A stretch of 64,000 nt of DNA from NCBI RefSeq assembly GCF_001005295.1, contig NZ_LBMK01000007.1, positions 214,667-278,666 of the forward strand. The letters are read 5' to 3'. Both the position numbers and the translations under genes were made by a program. The DNA comes from Streptomyces yangpuensis. GTDB lineage: Bacteria; Actinomycetota; Actinomycetes; Streptomycetales; Streptomycetaceae. The notes below the pieces were generated by a model, which saw only the letters and a program-made list of their open reading frames with translations, was not told the origin of the DNA and did no database searches. Numbering within the stretch: the stretch's first letter is position 1; each line of letters starts with the position of its first letter. Below, in pieces: positions 1 through 8,597 of the stretch.

Positions 1-142
1 CGTCGGGGACGTCGCCAGCGACAAGGAAGAGGAACTCCTCGTCCGCGACCTCGACTTCGACCTGATCAAGGAGGTCCGCGACCAGTGGGCCTTCTACCGC
101 GACCGCCGTCCCGACGCCTACGGAGGGCTCGTACAGCCGTGA
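1..142 (+). CDS. Nitrilase-family amidohydrolase, C-terminal end (probable beta-ureidopropionase)
   Basis: Only the last 46 codons are in the window (frame from base 2, TGA at 140-142). The tail, with DQWAFYRDRRPDAYGGL near the end, is what I know from the C-terminus of nitrilase-superfamily N-carbamoyl-beta-alanine amidohydrolases. That enzyme would hydrolyse N-carbamoyl-beta-alanine, the product of the dihydropyrimidinase two genes downstream, to beta-alanine, CO2 and ammonia. The stop overlaps the GTG start of the next gene (GTGA at 139-142), so the two are probably translationally coupled. The catalytic Glu-Lys-Cys lies off the left edge, so the assignment rests on a short tail plus context. 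Confidence 0.7.
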   Translation, partial: VGDVASDKEEELLVRDLDFDLIKEVRDQWAFYRDRRPDAYGGLVQP

Positions 143-1443
143 CCGACCCCACCCCGCTCCACAGCCGCCACCGCACCGTCCTGCCCGACTGGCTCGCGCT
201 CTACTACAACAACCCCATCGAGCTCACCCACGGCGAAGGACGCCACGTCTGGGACGCCGACGGCAACCGCTACCTCGACTTCTTCGGCGGCATCCTCACC
301 ACCATGACCGCCCACGCCCTGCCCGAGGTCACCAAGGCCGTCTCCGAGCAGGCCGGACGGATCATCCACTCCTCCACCCTGTACCTCAACCGGCCGATGA
401 TCGAGCTGGCCGAGCGGATCGCCGCCCTGTCCGGCATCCCCGACGCCCGCGTCTTCTTCACCACCTCCGGCACCGAGGCCAACGACACCGCCCTGCTGCT
501 CGCGACGACGTACCGCCGCTCCAACCAGATCCTGGCGATGCGCAACAGCTACCACGGCCGGTCCTTCTCCACCGTCTCCATCACCGGCAACCGCGGCTGG
601 TCCCCGACCAGCCTGTCCCCGCTGCAGACGTACTACGTCCACGGCGCCGTCCGCACCCGGGGTCCCTTCGCCCACCTCGACGACACCGCCTTCACCGCCG
701 CGGCCGTCGCGGACCTCGAGGACGTACTGGGCCAGGCCCGCGGGGGAGTGGCCGCCCTCATCGCCGAGCCGATCCAGGGCGTCGGCGGCTTCACCTCCCC
801 TCCCGACGGCCTGTACGGCGCCTTCCGCGAGGTCCTCGACCGCCACGGGATCCTGTGGATCAGCGACGAGGTGCAGACCGGCTGGGGCCGCACCGGCGAC
901 CACTTCTGGGGATGGCAGGCCCACGCCCGCAACGGCCCGCCGGACATCCTCACCTTCGCCAAGGGCATCGGCAACGGCATGTCCATCGGCGGCGTCGTCG
1001 CCCGCGCCGAGGTGATGAACTGCCTCGACGCCAACTCCATCTCCACCTTCGGCGGTTCACCGGTCACCATGGCCGCGGGCGTCGCCAACCTGGGCTACCT
1101 CCTGGAACACGACCTCCAGGGCAACGCCCGCCGCGTCGGCGGCCTGCTCCTGGAACGGCTGCGCGGGATCGCCGCCACCGTTCCCGCGGTACGGGAGGTC
1201 CGCGGCCGGGGCCTGATGGCCGGCATCGAACTGACCAGGCCCGGCACCGACCAGGCCGACCCGGACGCCGCCTCCGCCGTCCTGGAGGCCGCCCGCGAAG
1301 GCGGCCTGCTGATCGGCAAGGGCGGCGGCCACAACACCAGCGTGCTGCGCATCGCGCCGCCGCTCTCCCTCACCGTCGCCGAGGCGGAAGAGGGCGCCGA
1401 GATCCTCGAAAAGGCACTCCATCAAGTGAACCGTGTGGAGTAG
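139..1443 (+). CDS. Class III PLP aminotransferase, probable beta-alanine/3-aminoisobutyrate transaminase
   Basis: A 434-residue fold-type I, class III aminotransferase. The PLP lysine is K275 in FAKGIGNGM, and the cofactor-binding Asp lies in WISDEVQTGWGRTG about 40 residues earlier. I chose the GTG at 139, which overlaps the upstream stop by 4 nt, because the longer frame from base 85 has a non-homologous Arg-rich N-terminus. It sits between the nitrilase-type hydrolase and dihydropyrimidinase, so the likely role is transfer of the amino group from beta-alanine or 3-aminoisobutyrate (products of uracil and thymine breakdown) to pyruvate or 2-oxoglutarate. Sequence alone does not exclude 4-aminobutyrate or another omega-amino acid. 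Confidence 0.9.
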   Translation: MTDPTPLHSRHRTVLPDWLALYYNNPIELTHGEGRHVWDADGNRYLDFFGGILTTMTAHALPEVTKAVSEQAGRIIHSSTLYLNRPMIELAERIAALSGIPDARVFFTTSGTEANDTALLLATTYRRSNQILAMRNSYHGRSFSTVSITGNRGWSPTSLSPLQTYYVHGAVRTRGPFAHLDDTAFTAAAVADLEDVLGQARGGVAALIAEPIQGVGGFTSPPDGLYGAFREVLDRHGILWISDEVQTGWGRTGDHFWGWQAHARNGPPDILTFAKGIGNGMSIGGVVARAEVMNCLDANSISTFGGSPVTMAAGVANLGYLLEHDLQGNARRVGGLLLERLRGIAATVPAVREVRGRGLMAGIELTRPGTDQADPDAASAVLEAAREGGLLIGKGGGHNTSVLRIAPPLSLTVAEAEEGAEILEKALHQVNRVE

Positions 1444-1455
1444 GGGGAACCTCCC

Positions 1456-2856
1456 ATGAGCAACCGCACTCTGATCACCGGCGGCCTGGTCGTCACCGCC
1501 GCCGACGAACTGCACGCGGACGTCCTGATCGAGGACGGCCGCGTGGCCGCGCTGGCCGCGCACGGCTCCGCGGCCGCCGGCGCCTGGACCGCCGACCGTA
1601 CGATCGACGCGTCCGGGAAGTACGTCATCCCGGGCGGTGTCGACGCGCACACCCACATGGAGCTCCCCTTCGGCGGGACCTCCGCCTCGGACACCTTCGA
1701 GACGGGCACCAGAGCCGCCGCCTGGGGCGGCACCACCACCATCGTCGACTTCGCCGTGCAGAGCGTGGGCCACTCCCTGCGCGAAGGACTCGACACCTGG
1801 TACGCCAAGGCCGACGGCAACTGCGCCGTCGACTACGCCTTCCACATGATCCTCTCGGACGTCAACGAGGGCACCCTGAAGGAGATGGACCTCCTCGTGG
1901 AGGAGGGCGTCACCTCCTTCAAGCTGTTCATGGCCTACCCGGGCGTCTTCTACAGCGACGACGGGCGGATCCTGCGCGCGATGCAGCGCGGCGCCTCCAA
2001 CGGCGGGCTGATCATGATGCACGCCGAGAACGGCATCGCGATCGACGTCCTCGTCGAACAGGCCCTGGCGCGCGGGGAGACCGATCCCCGACACCACGGC
2101 GAGGTCCGCAAGGTCCTCCTGGAGGCGGAGGCCACCCACCGCGCCATCCAGCTCGCCCGGGTCGCCGGCTCCCCGCTGTACGTCGTCCACGTCTCGGCGG
2201 AGGAGGCGGTCGCGGAGCTCGCGGCCGCCCGTGACAAGGGGCTCCCGGTCTTCGGGGAGACCTGCCCGCAGTACCTCTTCCTCTCCACCGACAACCTGGA
2301 GGAGCCGGACTTCCAGGGCGCCAAGTACGTCTGCTCCACCCCGCTGCGGCCCCGCGAGCACCAGGCCGCACTGTGGCGGGGGCTGCGGACCAACGACCTC
2401 CAGGTGGTCTCCACCGACCACTGCCCCTTCTGCTTCCGCGGCCAGAAGGAACTCGGCCGCGGGGACTTCTCGAAGATCCCCAACGGGCTGCCGGGCGTGG
2501 AGAACCGTATGGACCTCCTGCACCAGGCCGTGGTGGACGGCCACATCAGCCGCCGCCGGTGGATCGAGATCGCCTGCGCCACACCCGCCCGGATGTTCGG
2601 CCTCTACCCGAAGAAGGGCACCATCGCCCCCGGTTCGGACGCCGACATCGTCCTCTACGATCCGCACGCCGAGCAGGTCATCTCCGCCGAGACGCACCAC
2701 ATGAACGTGGACTACTCGGCGTACGAGGGCAAGCGGATCACCGGACGCGTCGACACCGTGCTCTCGCGCGGCGAACTCGTCGTCGACCGGCGCGAGTACA
2801 CCGGCCGGGCCGGCCACGGGGCCTTCGTCCACCGCTCCACCTGCCAGTACCTGTAA
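1456..2856 (+). CDS. hydA: Dihydropyrimidinase (D-hydantoinase)
   Basis: A 466-residue amidohydrolase-superfamily enzyme that opens the ring of dihydrouracil or dihydrothymine to the N-carbamoyl-beta-amino acid. Binuclear metal-site residues are visible: HTH at 65-67 (GVDAHTHMELPFGG), the lysine expected to be carboxylated, K156 in SFKLFMAYPG, then His in MMHAEN and VVHVS and the Asp of STDHCPF. Length matches the family (about 460-480). It begins 12 nt after the aminotransferase stop, with GGGGGAACC as a likely ribosome site, and is followed 21 nt later by the luciferase-like oxidoreductase. A hydantoinase with broader substrates would look the same; the neighbours favour pyrimidine catabolism. 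Confidence 0.95.
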   Translation: MSNRTLITGGLVVTAADELHADVLIEDGRVAALAAHGSAAAGAWTADRTIDASGKYVIPGGVDAHTHMELPFGGTSASDTFETGTRAAAWGGTTTIVDFAVQSVGHSLREGLDTWYAKADGNCAVDYAFHMILSDVNEGTLKEMDLLVEEGVTSFKLFMAYPGVFYSDDGRILRAMQRGASNGGLIMMHAENGIAIDVLVEQALARGETDPRHHGEVRKVLLEAEATHRAIQLARVAGSPLYVVHVSAEEAVAELAAARDKGLPVFGETCPQYLFLSTDNLEEPDFQGAKYVCSTPLRPREHQAALWRGLRTNDLQVVSTDHCPFCFRGQKELGRGDFSKIPNGLPGVENRMDLLHQAVVDGHISRRRWIEIACATPARMFGLYPKKGTIAPGSDADIVLYDPHAEQVISAETHHMNVDYSAYEGKRITGRVDTVLSRGELVVDRREYTGRAGHGAFVHRSTCQYL

Positions 2857-2877
2857 AGAGCGTCAAGGAGCCGCCCG

Positions 2878-3891
2878 ATGGACTTCGGCCTCGTCCTGCA
2901 GACCGACCCGCCCGCCTCCCAGGTCATCAGCCTCATGAAGCGCGCCGAGCGCAACGGCTTCCGCTACGGCTGGACCTTCGACTCCGCCGTGCTGTGGCAG
3001 GAGCCGTTCGTCATCTACAGCCAGATCCTCGCGAACACGCAGAAGCTGCACGTCGGCCCGATGGTCACCAACCCGGGCACCCGCACCTGGGAGGTGACCG
3101 CCTCCACCTTCGCCACCCTCAACGACATGTACGGCAACCGCACCGTCTGCGGGATCGGGCGCGGCGACTCCGCGATGCGGGTCGCGGGCAGGGCACCCAA
3201 CACCCTGGCCCGGCTCGGCGAGGCCATGGGCGTCATCCGCGACCTCGCCGAGGGCCGCGAGGCGTCCGTCGACGGCAACCCGGTCCGCATCCCCTGGATC
3301 AAGGACGGGAAGCTGCCCGTCTGGATGGCCGCCTACGGCCCGAAGGCCCTCGCCCTGGCCGGGCAGAAGGCCGACGGCTTCATCCTCCAGCTCGCCGACC
3401 CCTACCTCACCGAATGGATGATCCACGCGGTCCGCGAGGCCGCCACCGAGGCCGGCCGGGACCCGGCCGCCATCACCATCTGCGTGGCGGCCCCCGCCTA
3501 CGTCACGGCCGACGACTCGGCCGGAGCCCTGGCCCACGCCCGGGACCAGTGCCGCTGGTTCGGCGGCATGGTCGGCAACCACGTCGCCGACCTGGTCTCC
3601 CGCTACGGAGAGCACTCCAGCATGGTCCCGGAGGAACTCACCGAGTACATCAAGGCCCGCCAGGGCTACGACTACAGCCACCACGGGCGGGCCGGGAACC
3701 CGTCCACCGACTTCGTCCCCGACGAGATCGTCGACCGCTTCTGCCTGCTGGGCCCGGCCGAGGCACACATCGACAAGCTCCGCGCCCTGCGCGACCTCGG
3801 CGTCGACCAGTTCGCCGTCTACGACATGCACGACGCGAAGGAGTCCACGATCGACGCCTACGGCACGCAGATCATTCCTTTGCTGCAGTGA
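2878..3891 (+). CDS. Luciferase-like (LLM) flavin/F420-dependent oxidoreductase, CPS_4043-type (TIGR03842)
   Basis: A 337-residue TIM-barrel protein of the bacterial luciferase-like superfamily. It starts MDFGLVLQTDPPASQV and has GPMVTNPGTRTWEVTAS and GIGRGDSAMR, features I associate with the TIGR03842 family near methylenetetrahydromethanopterin reductase. Cofactor (F420 or FMN) and substrate are not established for this family. It is the last gene of the pyrimidine-catabolic operon, 21 nt after hydA with a good ribosome site (AAGGAG), so a redox role on pyrimidine, dihydropyrimidine or a downstream aldehyde is plausible but inferred. A hairpin about 100 bp downstream marks the operon end. 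Confidence 0.85.
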   Translation: MDFGLVLQTDPPASQVISLMKRAERNGFRYGWTFDSAVLWQEPFVIYSQILANTQKLHVGPMVTNPGTRTWEVTASTFATLNDMYGNRTVCGIGRGDSAMRVAGRAPNTLARLGEAMGVIRDLAEGREASVDGNPVRIPWIKDGKLPVWMAAYGPKALALAGQKADGFILQLADPYLTEWMIHAVREAATEAGRDPAAITICVAAPAYVTADDSAGALAHARDQCRWFGGMVGNHVADLVSRYGEHSSMVPEELTEYIKARQGYDYSHHGRAGNPSTDFVPDEIVDRFCLLGPAEAHIDKLRALRDLGVDQFAVYDMHDAKESTIDAYGTQIIPLLQ

Positions 3892-3991
3892 CCCTCGTGA
3901 GCAGGGCACGGCCGAGCGGAGGCCGTCCGCGGTCCCAAGCCTCCCGTGGATGCTCCGCTGCCCGGACGTCCGTCCGCCTCGGCACCCCGGG

Positions 3992-4021
3992 ACCGGGCAG
4001 GGGACCGCCACCCCTGCCGGT
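3992..4021. terminator. Hairpin between convergent genes
   Basis: ACCGGGCAGGGG pairs with CCCCTGCCGGT (one unpaired base) around a loop of 7 nt. It lies between the end of the oxidoreductase gene at 3891 and the end of the minus-strand transporter at 4123, so it could stop transcription from both sides. No U-tract is present, which is usual in this GC-rich group. Confidence 0.6.
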
Positions 4022-4122
4022 ACCCGCGCCGGAGCCGGACGGTCCCGGCGACGCGGGTGACGGCTGCTCCCGACGAGCGGGTGGGGGTCGGCGCGCGCCG
4101 CGTCGGCGCATCCGGCCGTGCG

Positions 4123-4974
4123 TCATACCGTGGCCAGCGGCGACCGCCCCAGCAACACGATGCCTGTCACGGCCGCCGCCGCTCCCAGCATCTGCACGGT
4201 GAGCTCCCAGCCGGTGAGTGCGAGCCGCTCGCCGAAGACGGCGATGCCGATCGCGACGGCGCCGATCGGCTCCAGGGTGTCGATGATCGGCAGACTGACA
4301 GCCAGAGAGCCGGCCTGGAAGGCGCTCTGGGACAGAACCAGGCTCGTCACCCCGACGGCGACCAGCGCGTATGGTTCCCAGTGGAGCAGCACTTCGAGGC
4401 GGTCGGCCCGGAACCGGCCGACCGTGCTCTTGGCCAGGCCATCGAGAAGCGCCAGCATCAGCGCCGCGCAGACCGCGTACGCGGCCGTCCGTACCCATCC
4501 AGGACGCCTGGCCCCTACGGGCGCCAGCAGCGCCACGGAACCGACCACCACCGCGAACGCGGGGGCCCAGTCGTGGACCGCGGGGGGCGTCAGGTCGGCA
4601 GTGAGGGGCAGCACCGCCAGGAACACCGCCACGCCTCCCGCCGTGCAGACCACTCCCGTCTTCTCCCGCCGGGTCAGTCGCTCCCCGCGCCGCAGAGCCA
4701 GCAACGGCAGCGCGAACACGAGATCGGTTGCCGCGAGCGGAAGGACCAGGACCAGGGGACCGTACGCGAGCGCGAATCCGAGGAAGGCGAAGGAGGAGAC
4801 GGAGAGCCCCAGCCCCACCAGCCACCTGGGTCGACGGGCCAGGTCGAGCAGGAGCCGCAGCCTCATCGACTCCTGCATCGACGCCTGCCGCGCAGCTTCG
4901 TGCTGCAGCACCGACCCGATACCGAAACATGCGGCGGCCATCAGGGCACTCGACACCGCTATCACGAGGTTCAC
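4123..4974 (-). CDS. DMT-superfamily (EamA-like) membrane transporter
   Basis: An integral membrane protein of about 284 residues with roughly nine to ten hydrophobic segments and two related halves, as in DMT/EamA permeases; the first segment (VIAVSSALMAAACFGIGSVL) begins at residue 4. I placed the start at the GTG at 4974, giving VNLVIAVSS; the frame opens to an ATG at 5022, but the extra 16 residues are Arg/Gly-rich and would put a charged tail before the first helix. AGGG lies about 12 nt upstream of the GTG. Substrate unknown. It is convergent with the pyrimidine operon and co-directional with the stress-protein gene upstream, about 150 nt away. Confidence 0.8.
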   Translation of the reverse strand: MNLVIAVSSALMAAACFGIGSVLQHEAARQASMQESMRLRLLLDLARRPRWLVGLGLSVSSFAFLGFALAYGPLVLVLPLAATDLVFALPLLALRRGERLTRREKTGVVCTAGGVAVFLAVLPLTADLTPPAVHDWAPAFAVVVGSVALLAPVGARRPGWVRTAAYAVCAALMLALLDGLAKSTVGRFRADRLEVLLHWEPYALVAVGVTSLVLSQSAFQAGSLAVSLPIIDTLEPIGAVAIGIAVFGERLALTGWELTVQMLGAAAAVTGIVLLGRSPLATV

Positions 4975-5121
4975 GGGTCGAAGAGCCCTGCCGCCGCGGG
5001 ACGGACCACGTCCGAGGCACACGTGTACGGTCCGGCCGGGACCATCAGGCCGGCGGGCATGCCGGACGCCGCCGGGGTCCGCGCGGACTCCGGCACGGGC
5101 ATGGTCCGGGCGGCGAAGACG

Positions 5122-6000
5122 TCATTCATGCGCGATGACGGCGACGGGTGCCGGACAGTGGTGAATCAGGGCATGGGTGACGGATCCGATGTGTACGCCC
5201 AGAGATCCACTGCGTACACGTCGGCCGACCACCACGAGGTCCGCCGTGTCCGCGGCATGCAGGAGCAGTCGAGCCGGGCCGCCGACGGGCGATTGCTGGA
5301 CGACCTCCGTGGAAGGGAACTTGTGCCGCCACGGCTTCAGGGCTTCCGTGAGGCGCCCCGCGATGCCGGGGCCCATGTCCCGCTCGGCTGCGACGAGCGC
5401 CGAGGCGTCGCGGACCACGGGCATCATGGACCACCCGTACAGGACCAGGACACGGTCGCCACGCAACGCGGCCTCCGTCAAGGCGAAATCGAGGAGGGGA
5501 GCGAAGAACCGGTCGAGGTCCACGCCGACGACCACGTTGCGCGTTGGGCCGGCTGGGACGGCGCCGTCTGCCGCGTCCGGCCGCTCCGGTGCCCGTACCA
5601 GCACGACCGGGCACTTCGTGACGCTGATCGTCGCCATGCCGACCGAACCGAGGAGGAATCCCCGTACCCCGCCCAGACCCCGAGAGCCGAGCACGAGGAG
5701 TCCGGCCTCGGACGCCTCGTCGGCCAGAACCTCGGAGGGTCGCCCGGATCGATGCCGGCCCTCGGTCTCCAGAGCAGGGTGTTCGCGACGCACCGATTCT
5801 GCGACCTCGGCGAGCAGGTCTTCGGCCCATCGGCCCCGTGTTTCGAAGCTGTCGGGCCACGCGGTCGCCGGGCCCGGCGTGTCGTCCGCGTGGACGATAC
5901 GCAGGCTGACTCTGCGCAGTACCGCCTCTCTCGCGGCCCATGCGGCCGCCGCGACGGCCTCCGGCGACCCGTCCACACCGACAATCACAGGACGGGACAT
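5122..6000 (-). CDS. Universal stress protein, two UspA domains
   Basis: A 292-residue cytoplasmic protein made of two tandem UspA folds. Domain 1 (about 1-145) opens MSRPVIVGVDGSPEAV and carries the ATP-loop pattern in VLGSRGLGGVRGFLLGSV. Domain 2 (about 150-292) opens NVVVGVDLDRFF and ends VVGRRVRSGSLGVHIGSVTH. Such proteins bind ATP and accumulate in stress or non-replicating states. The ATG at 6000 is preceded by AAGGGAG at ideal spacing, so the longer reading frame upstream is ignored. It follows the amidinotransferase on the same strand after 109 nt and may be cotranscribed with it. Confidence 0.9.
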   Translation of the reverse strand: MSRPVIVGVDGSPEAVAAAAWAAREAVLRRVSLRIVHADDTPGPATAWPDSFETRGRWAEDLLAEVAESVRREHPALETEGRHRSGRPSEVLADEASEAGLLVLGSRGLGGVRGFLLGSVGMATISVTKCPVVLVRAPERPDAADGAVPAGPTRNVVVGVDLDRFFAPLLDFALTEAALRGDRVLVLYGWSMMPVVRDASALVAAERDMGPGIAGRLTEALKPWRHKFPSTEVVQQSPVGGPARLLLHAADTADLVVVGRRVRSGSLGVHIGSVTHALIHHCPAPVAVIAHE

Positions 6001-6109
6001 GCTTGCGCTCCCTTCTGGCGGCGCGGGCGGGGGCTCCTCCCCGGGCTGCGGGCCCCGCGACACGCGACGCGGCTCCGTACGACGGCGCAGGTGAGCCACA
6101 CCTTCTTCG

Positions 6110-7312
6110 CTACCCCCAGACGTTCGATCCGCCGGTTTGCGTTCCCCGGACGTGGCGAGCGGTGTGCGATGCGGTCGCGGCGGCAGGCCGGGGGAAGTAG
6201 GTTTCGAGCGCACCGCGGCGACGGATGTCGAGGGTGGCGCAGTGGAACGACCCGCCGAACGGCGCGTAGTGCAGAAGGTCGCAAGGGACGGGCTCGAAGC
6301 CCCACCCCTCGAGGGCGCGCAGCATGCGGGTGTGGTGGCGATCGGCGATCACGCGTTCGCCGTCGATCACCAGGACGTTCATGCTCAGCCACTTGCCGCA
6401 CATTGAGGTGATCTTGAGCAGCCGTTCAGGGAGTGGATCGGGCTCGGGGGCGACGAGCACGTCCCATCCGTCGAGAACCGTCGGCAGGCGGTCGGCATCG
6501 ATGTACTCGGGATTCACCAGTACCTTGCCCGGAGCGAGCGGGAGGAACGTCGTGTCGATGTGCATCGGGGTGCGGCAGCGGCTCTCGATCTCGTGGATGC
6601 GATAGTCGGGCCCCAGGTGGCGACGCAGCCACTCGATGCCCATCCGGTTGGTCACGTTGCTCCTCTGGGCGAACAGGTCACGGCCCGCCCGCACGAAATC
6701 CGCTGCGTCGAACACCGGCTCGAACTCCGTGGTCAGGTAGCGCACCTGCCTGCCAGGCCTGGGGACCCGGTAGCTCTCATCGAACAGGGCATCGGTGAGC
6801 TGCGGCTTCGGAGCCGACGTCCAGCGCGCGCCGCGACGGAAGTAGCCCTTGACGAGGGGGCGATAGGAGAACGTCTCGAAGTACCGGCACGGCCAGGCCA
6901 TCGGGGTTTCGATGATCTCGTCACCGATCACCAGCAGACTGTCACGCGGGCAGCTGTTGGCGAAGCCGCGTGACGGCCAGTCCGGAGTCGCGTAGCGCCG
7001 GCGGTGGTCGACGGGGTCCGGCCGTCTGACCGTGACGCCCAAGGACCGCAGCAGGGCGATGAATTCGTCGAGCTCACGCTGCGCCGGCTCGACGATGGCG
7101 CGGGGATAGCGGAAGCCGGCGGCAAGACCCTGCAGCCGTCCGGCCCACATCGGGACGTTGCAGGTCACGATCGGGTGCCTGGACGGGAACGTCGCACCTT
7201 CCAGACGCCCGACCACGACCTCCTCCAGCGGGTCCCATTCGTTGTGCGAGCCGACCGGTGAAACGAGGGGGTGCACGCCGTCGTCAGACGAGACAATCCG
7301 TGGCGATGACAT
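6110..7312 (-). CDS. Glycine amidinotransferase (AGAT) family amidinotransferase
   Basis: A 400-residue protein resembling the vertebrate arginine:glycine amidinotransferase over most of its length, e.g. TTEFEPVFDAADFVRAGRD, AQRSNVTNRMGIEWLRRHL and GKWLSMNVLVIDGERV. The catalytic triad of the family (Asp254, His303, Cys407 in human AGAT) corresponds to D202 in FDAADF, H251 in MHIDTTF and C358 in GGSFHCATLDIRRRG. It should move the amidino group of arginine onto an acceptor amine, glycine giving guanidinoacetate and ornithine if specificity is kept; StrB-type inosamine-phosphate enzymes are the main alternative. ATG at 7312 follows GAGGGGAGTACC. No secondary-metabolite genes adjoin it, so the acceptor cannot be read from context. 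Confidence 0.85.
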   Translation of the reverse strand: MSSPRIVSSDDGVHPLVSPVGSHNEWDPLEEVVVGRLEGATFPSRHPIVTCNVPMWAGRLQGLAAGFRYPRAIVEPAQRELDEFIALLRSLGVTVRRPDPVDHRRRYATPDWPSRGFANSCPRDSLLVIGDEIIETPMAWPCRYFETFSYRPLVKGYFRRGARWTSAPKPQLTDALFDESYRVPRPGRQVRYLTTEFEPVFDAADFVRAGRDLFAQRSNVTNRMGIEWLRRHLGPDYRIHEIESRCRTPMHIDTTFLPLAPGKVLVNPEYIDADRLPTVLDGWDVLVAPEPDPLPERLLKITSMCGKWLSMNVLVIDGERVIADRHHTRMLRALEGWGFEPVPCDLLHYAPFGGSFHCATLDIRRRGALETYFPRPAAATASHTARHVRGTQTGGSNVWG

Positions 7313-7698
7313 CGGACGGTACTCCCCTCGTCCCGCTGCCTCCGCCCCGCAACCTGGCGCATCGGGCGGAGCGGACCCCGTACCCCCACGATGAGGGATG
7401 GTGACGGGCTTCGCGCGCCGGGCGCACTCCGGGGCCTGCGCGGGACGGCCGCCGCGTCCAGCGGGCGGCGTTGGGCCCGGCCGACGGCGGCCTGGAAACC
7501 TGGCGCCGGCGGACGGGCACGGGAGCACGCGCAGCGCACACGCCGGACTGTGTGAGCGTCCGCAGCCGAAGCACCGGTGGGCTGACATCGCCCAGGCGGG
7601 AGCACCGGAGGCGGTTCACCCGGAGGCCACCCGGTGTCCGTCCGGGTGTCCGGTAGTGGCGGTGGGGTTTGCCGGCCGGGCGTGCTTTGCTGGGGGGC
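7313..7698. other. 386-bp divergent intergenic region
   Basis: No convincing gene in either strand. It must hold the promoters of the minus-strand amidinotransferase and the plus-strand phosphatase. A hairpin CACCCGG (7628-7634) / CCGGGTG (7642-7648) with a 7-nt loop lies about 50 bp before the phosphatase start. I looked for guanidine or glycine riboswitch cores here and did not find a convincing one. Confidence 0.5.
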
Positions 7699-8523
7699 AT
7701 GATCGATGAGTTCCTGGCCCATGGCCTGCCCGATGTGGAAGAAGCCGTCCGCAAGGCGGCGGCGATCGAGATCATGCCGCGATTCAGGCAGCTCGCCGAG
7801 CACGAGGTCGACCAGAAGAGCGGCCCCCACGACCTGGTGACCGTCGCCGACCGCAAGGCCGAGGAGCACCTTACGGCCTCCCTGACGCACCTGCTGCCCG
7901 GATCGGCCGTGGTCGGCGAGGAAGCCGTCCATGCCGACCCCACCGTGTACGAGGCGCTGCGCGCGGATGCCCCCGTGTGGATCGTCGACCCCGTCGACGG
8001 CACCCGCCAGTTCGTGAACGGGGACCCGGCCTTCTGCACCCTGGTCGCGCTGGCCGTGCGCGGCGAGATCCTCGCCTCCTGGACCTTCGCCCCGGCCCTG
8101 GAAGAGCTCGCCACCGCCGTCCGCGGCGGGGGCGCGTACGTCAACGGCGACCGGATCCACAGCGGTTCGCCCGAACCAGGCGCCGACCTGCGGGTCGCCA
8201 CCGCGCACCCGCTCTACACCTCCGACGAGAACAAGCGCACCCTGGCCCGGCTCGACGTGCCCGGCGTCGCGGCCCGCCCCTGCGGCTCGGCCGGCCTGGA
8301 GTACCTGAAGGTGGCCCGCGGGGAGATGGACGCCCTCGCCTTCACCTGGCCCTCGGCCTGGGACCACGCCGCCGGACTGCTGCTGGTCGCCGAGGCGGGC
8401 GGTGCGCAGAGCACTGTCGACGGTGTCCCCTTCCGGGTGGACCGTGACAACGCCCTGCCGTTCGCCGTCGGCCGGGACGAGGCCACCGCCGTACGCGTCC
8501 GGGAACTGCTCCGGGGCCGATAA
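7699..8523 (+). CDS. Inositol-monophosphatase-family phosphatase (possibly histidinol-phosphatase)
   Basis: A 274-residue Mg-dependent, Li-sensitive-type phosphatase. Metal and catalytic motifs are intact: VVGEE (about 73-77), WIVDPVDGTRQF (about 94-105) and WPSAWDHAAG near residue 220. The start ATG at 7699 follows a GGGGGG ribosome site. Actinobacterial members of this family are often histidinol-phosphate phosphatases (HisN type), but inositol-1-phosphate, fructose-bisphosphate and PAP phosphatases share the motifs and no histidine genes are nearby, so the substrate is left open. The FAD oxidoreductase follows after 74 nt. Confidence 0.88.
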   Translation: MIDEFLAHGLPDVEEAVRKAAAIEIMPRFRQLAEHEVDQKSGPHDLVTVADRKAEEHLTASLTHLLPGSAVVGEEAVHADPTVYEALRADAPVWIVDPVDGTRQFVNGDPAFCTLVALAVRGEILASWTFAPALEELATAVRGGGAYVNGDRIHSGSPEPGADLRVATAHPLYTSDENKRTLARLDVPGVAARPCGSAGLEYLKVARGEMDALAFTWPSAWDHAAGLLLVAEAGGAQSTVDGVPFRVDRDNALPFAVGRDEATAVRVRELLRGR

Positions 8524-8597
8524 GGAGTCCGGTGCCGCGTACGCGTCGCCATATCCTGGGGGTGCAGGCGCCACCACCGGAAACGAAGGAGTCGCAC

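Noticed and set aside
855..2834. Long open frames on both strands over the pyrimidine operon
   Set aside because: They overlap well-supported genes in other frames, have Arg/Pro/Gly-rich composition and match nothing; they are high-GC shadows.
3946..6411. 821-codon open frame on the plus strand
   Set aside because: It runs antisense across three recognisable minus-strand genes, with low-complexity content and no family blocks.
7313..7698. Guanidine or glycine riboswitch before the amidinotransferase or phosphatase
   Set aside because: I could not find the conserved cores of either class, only a simple hairpin.
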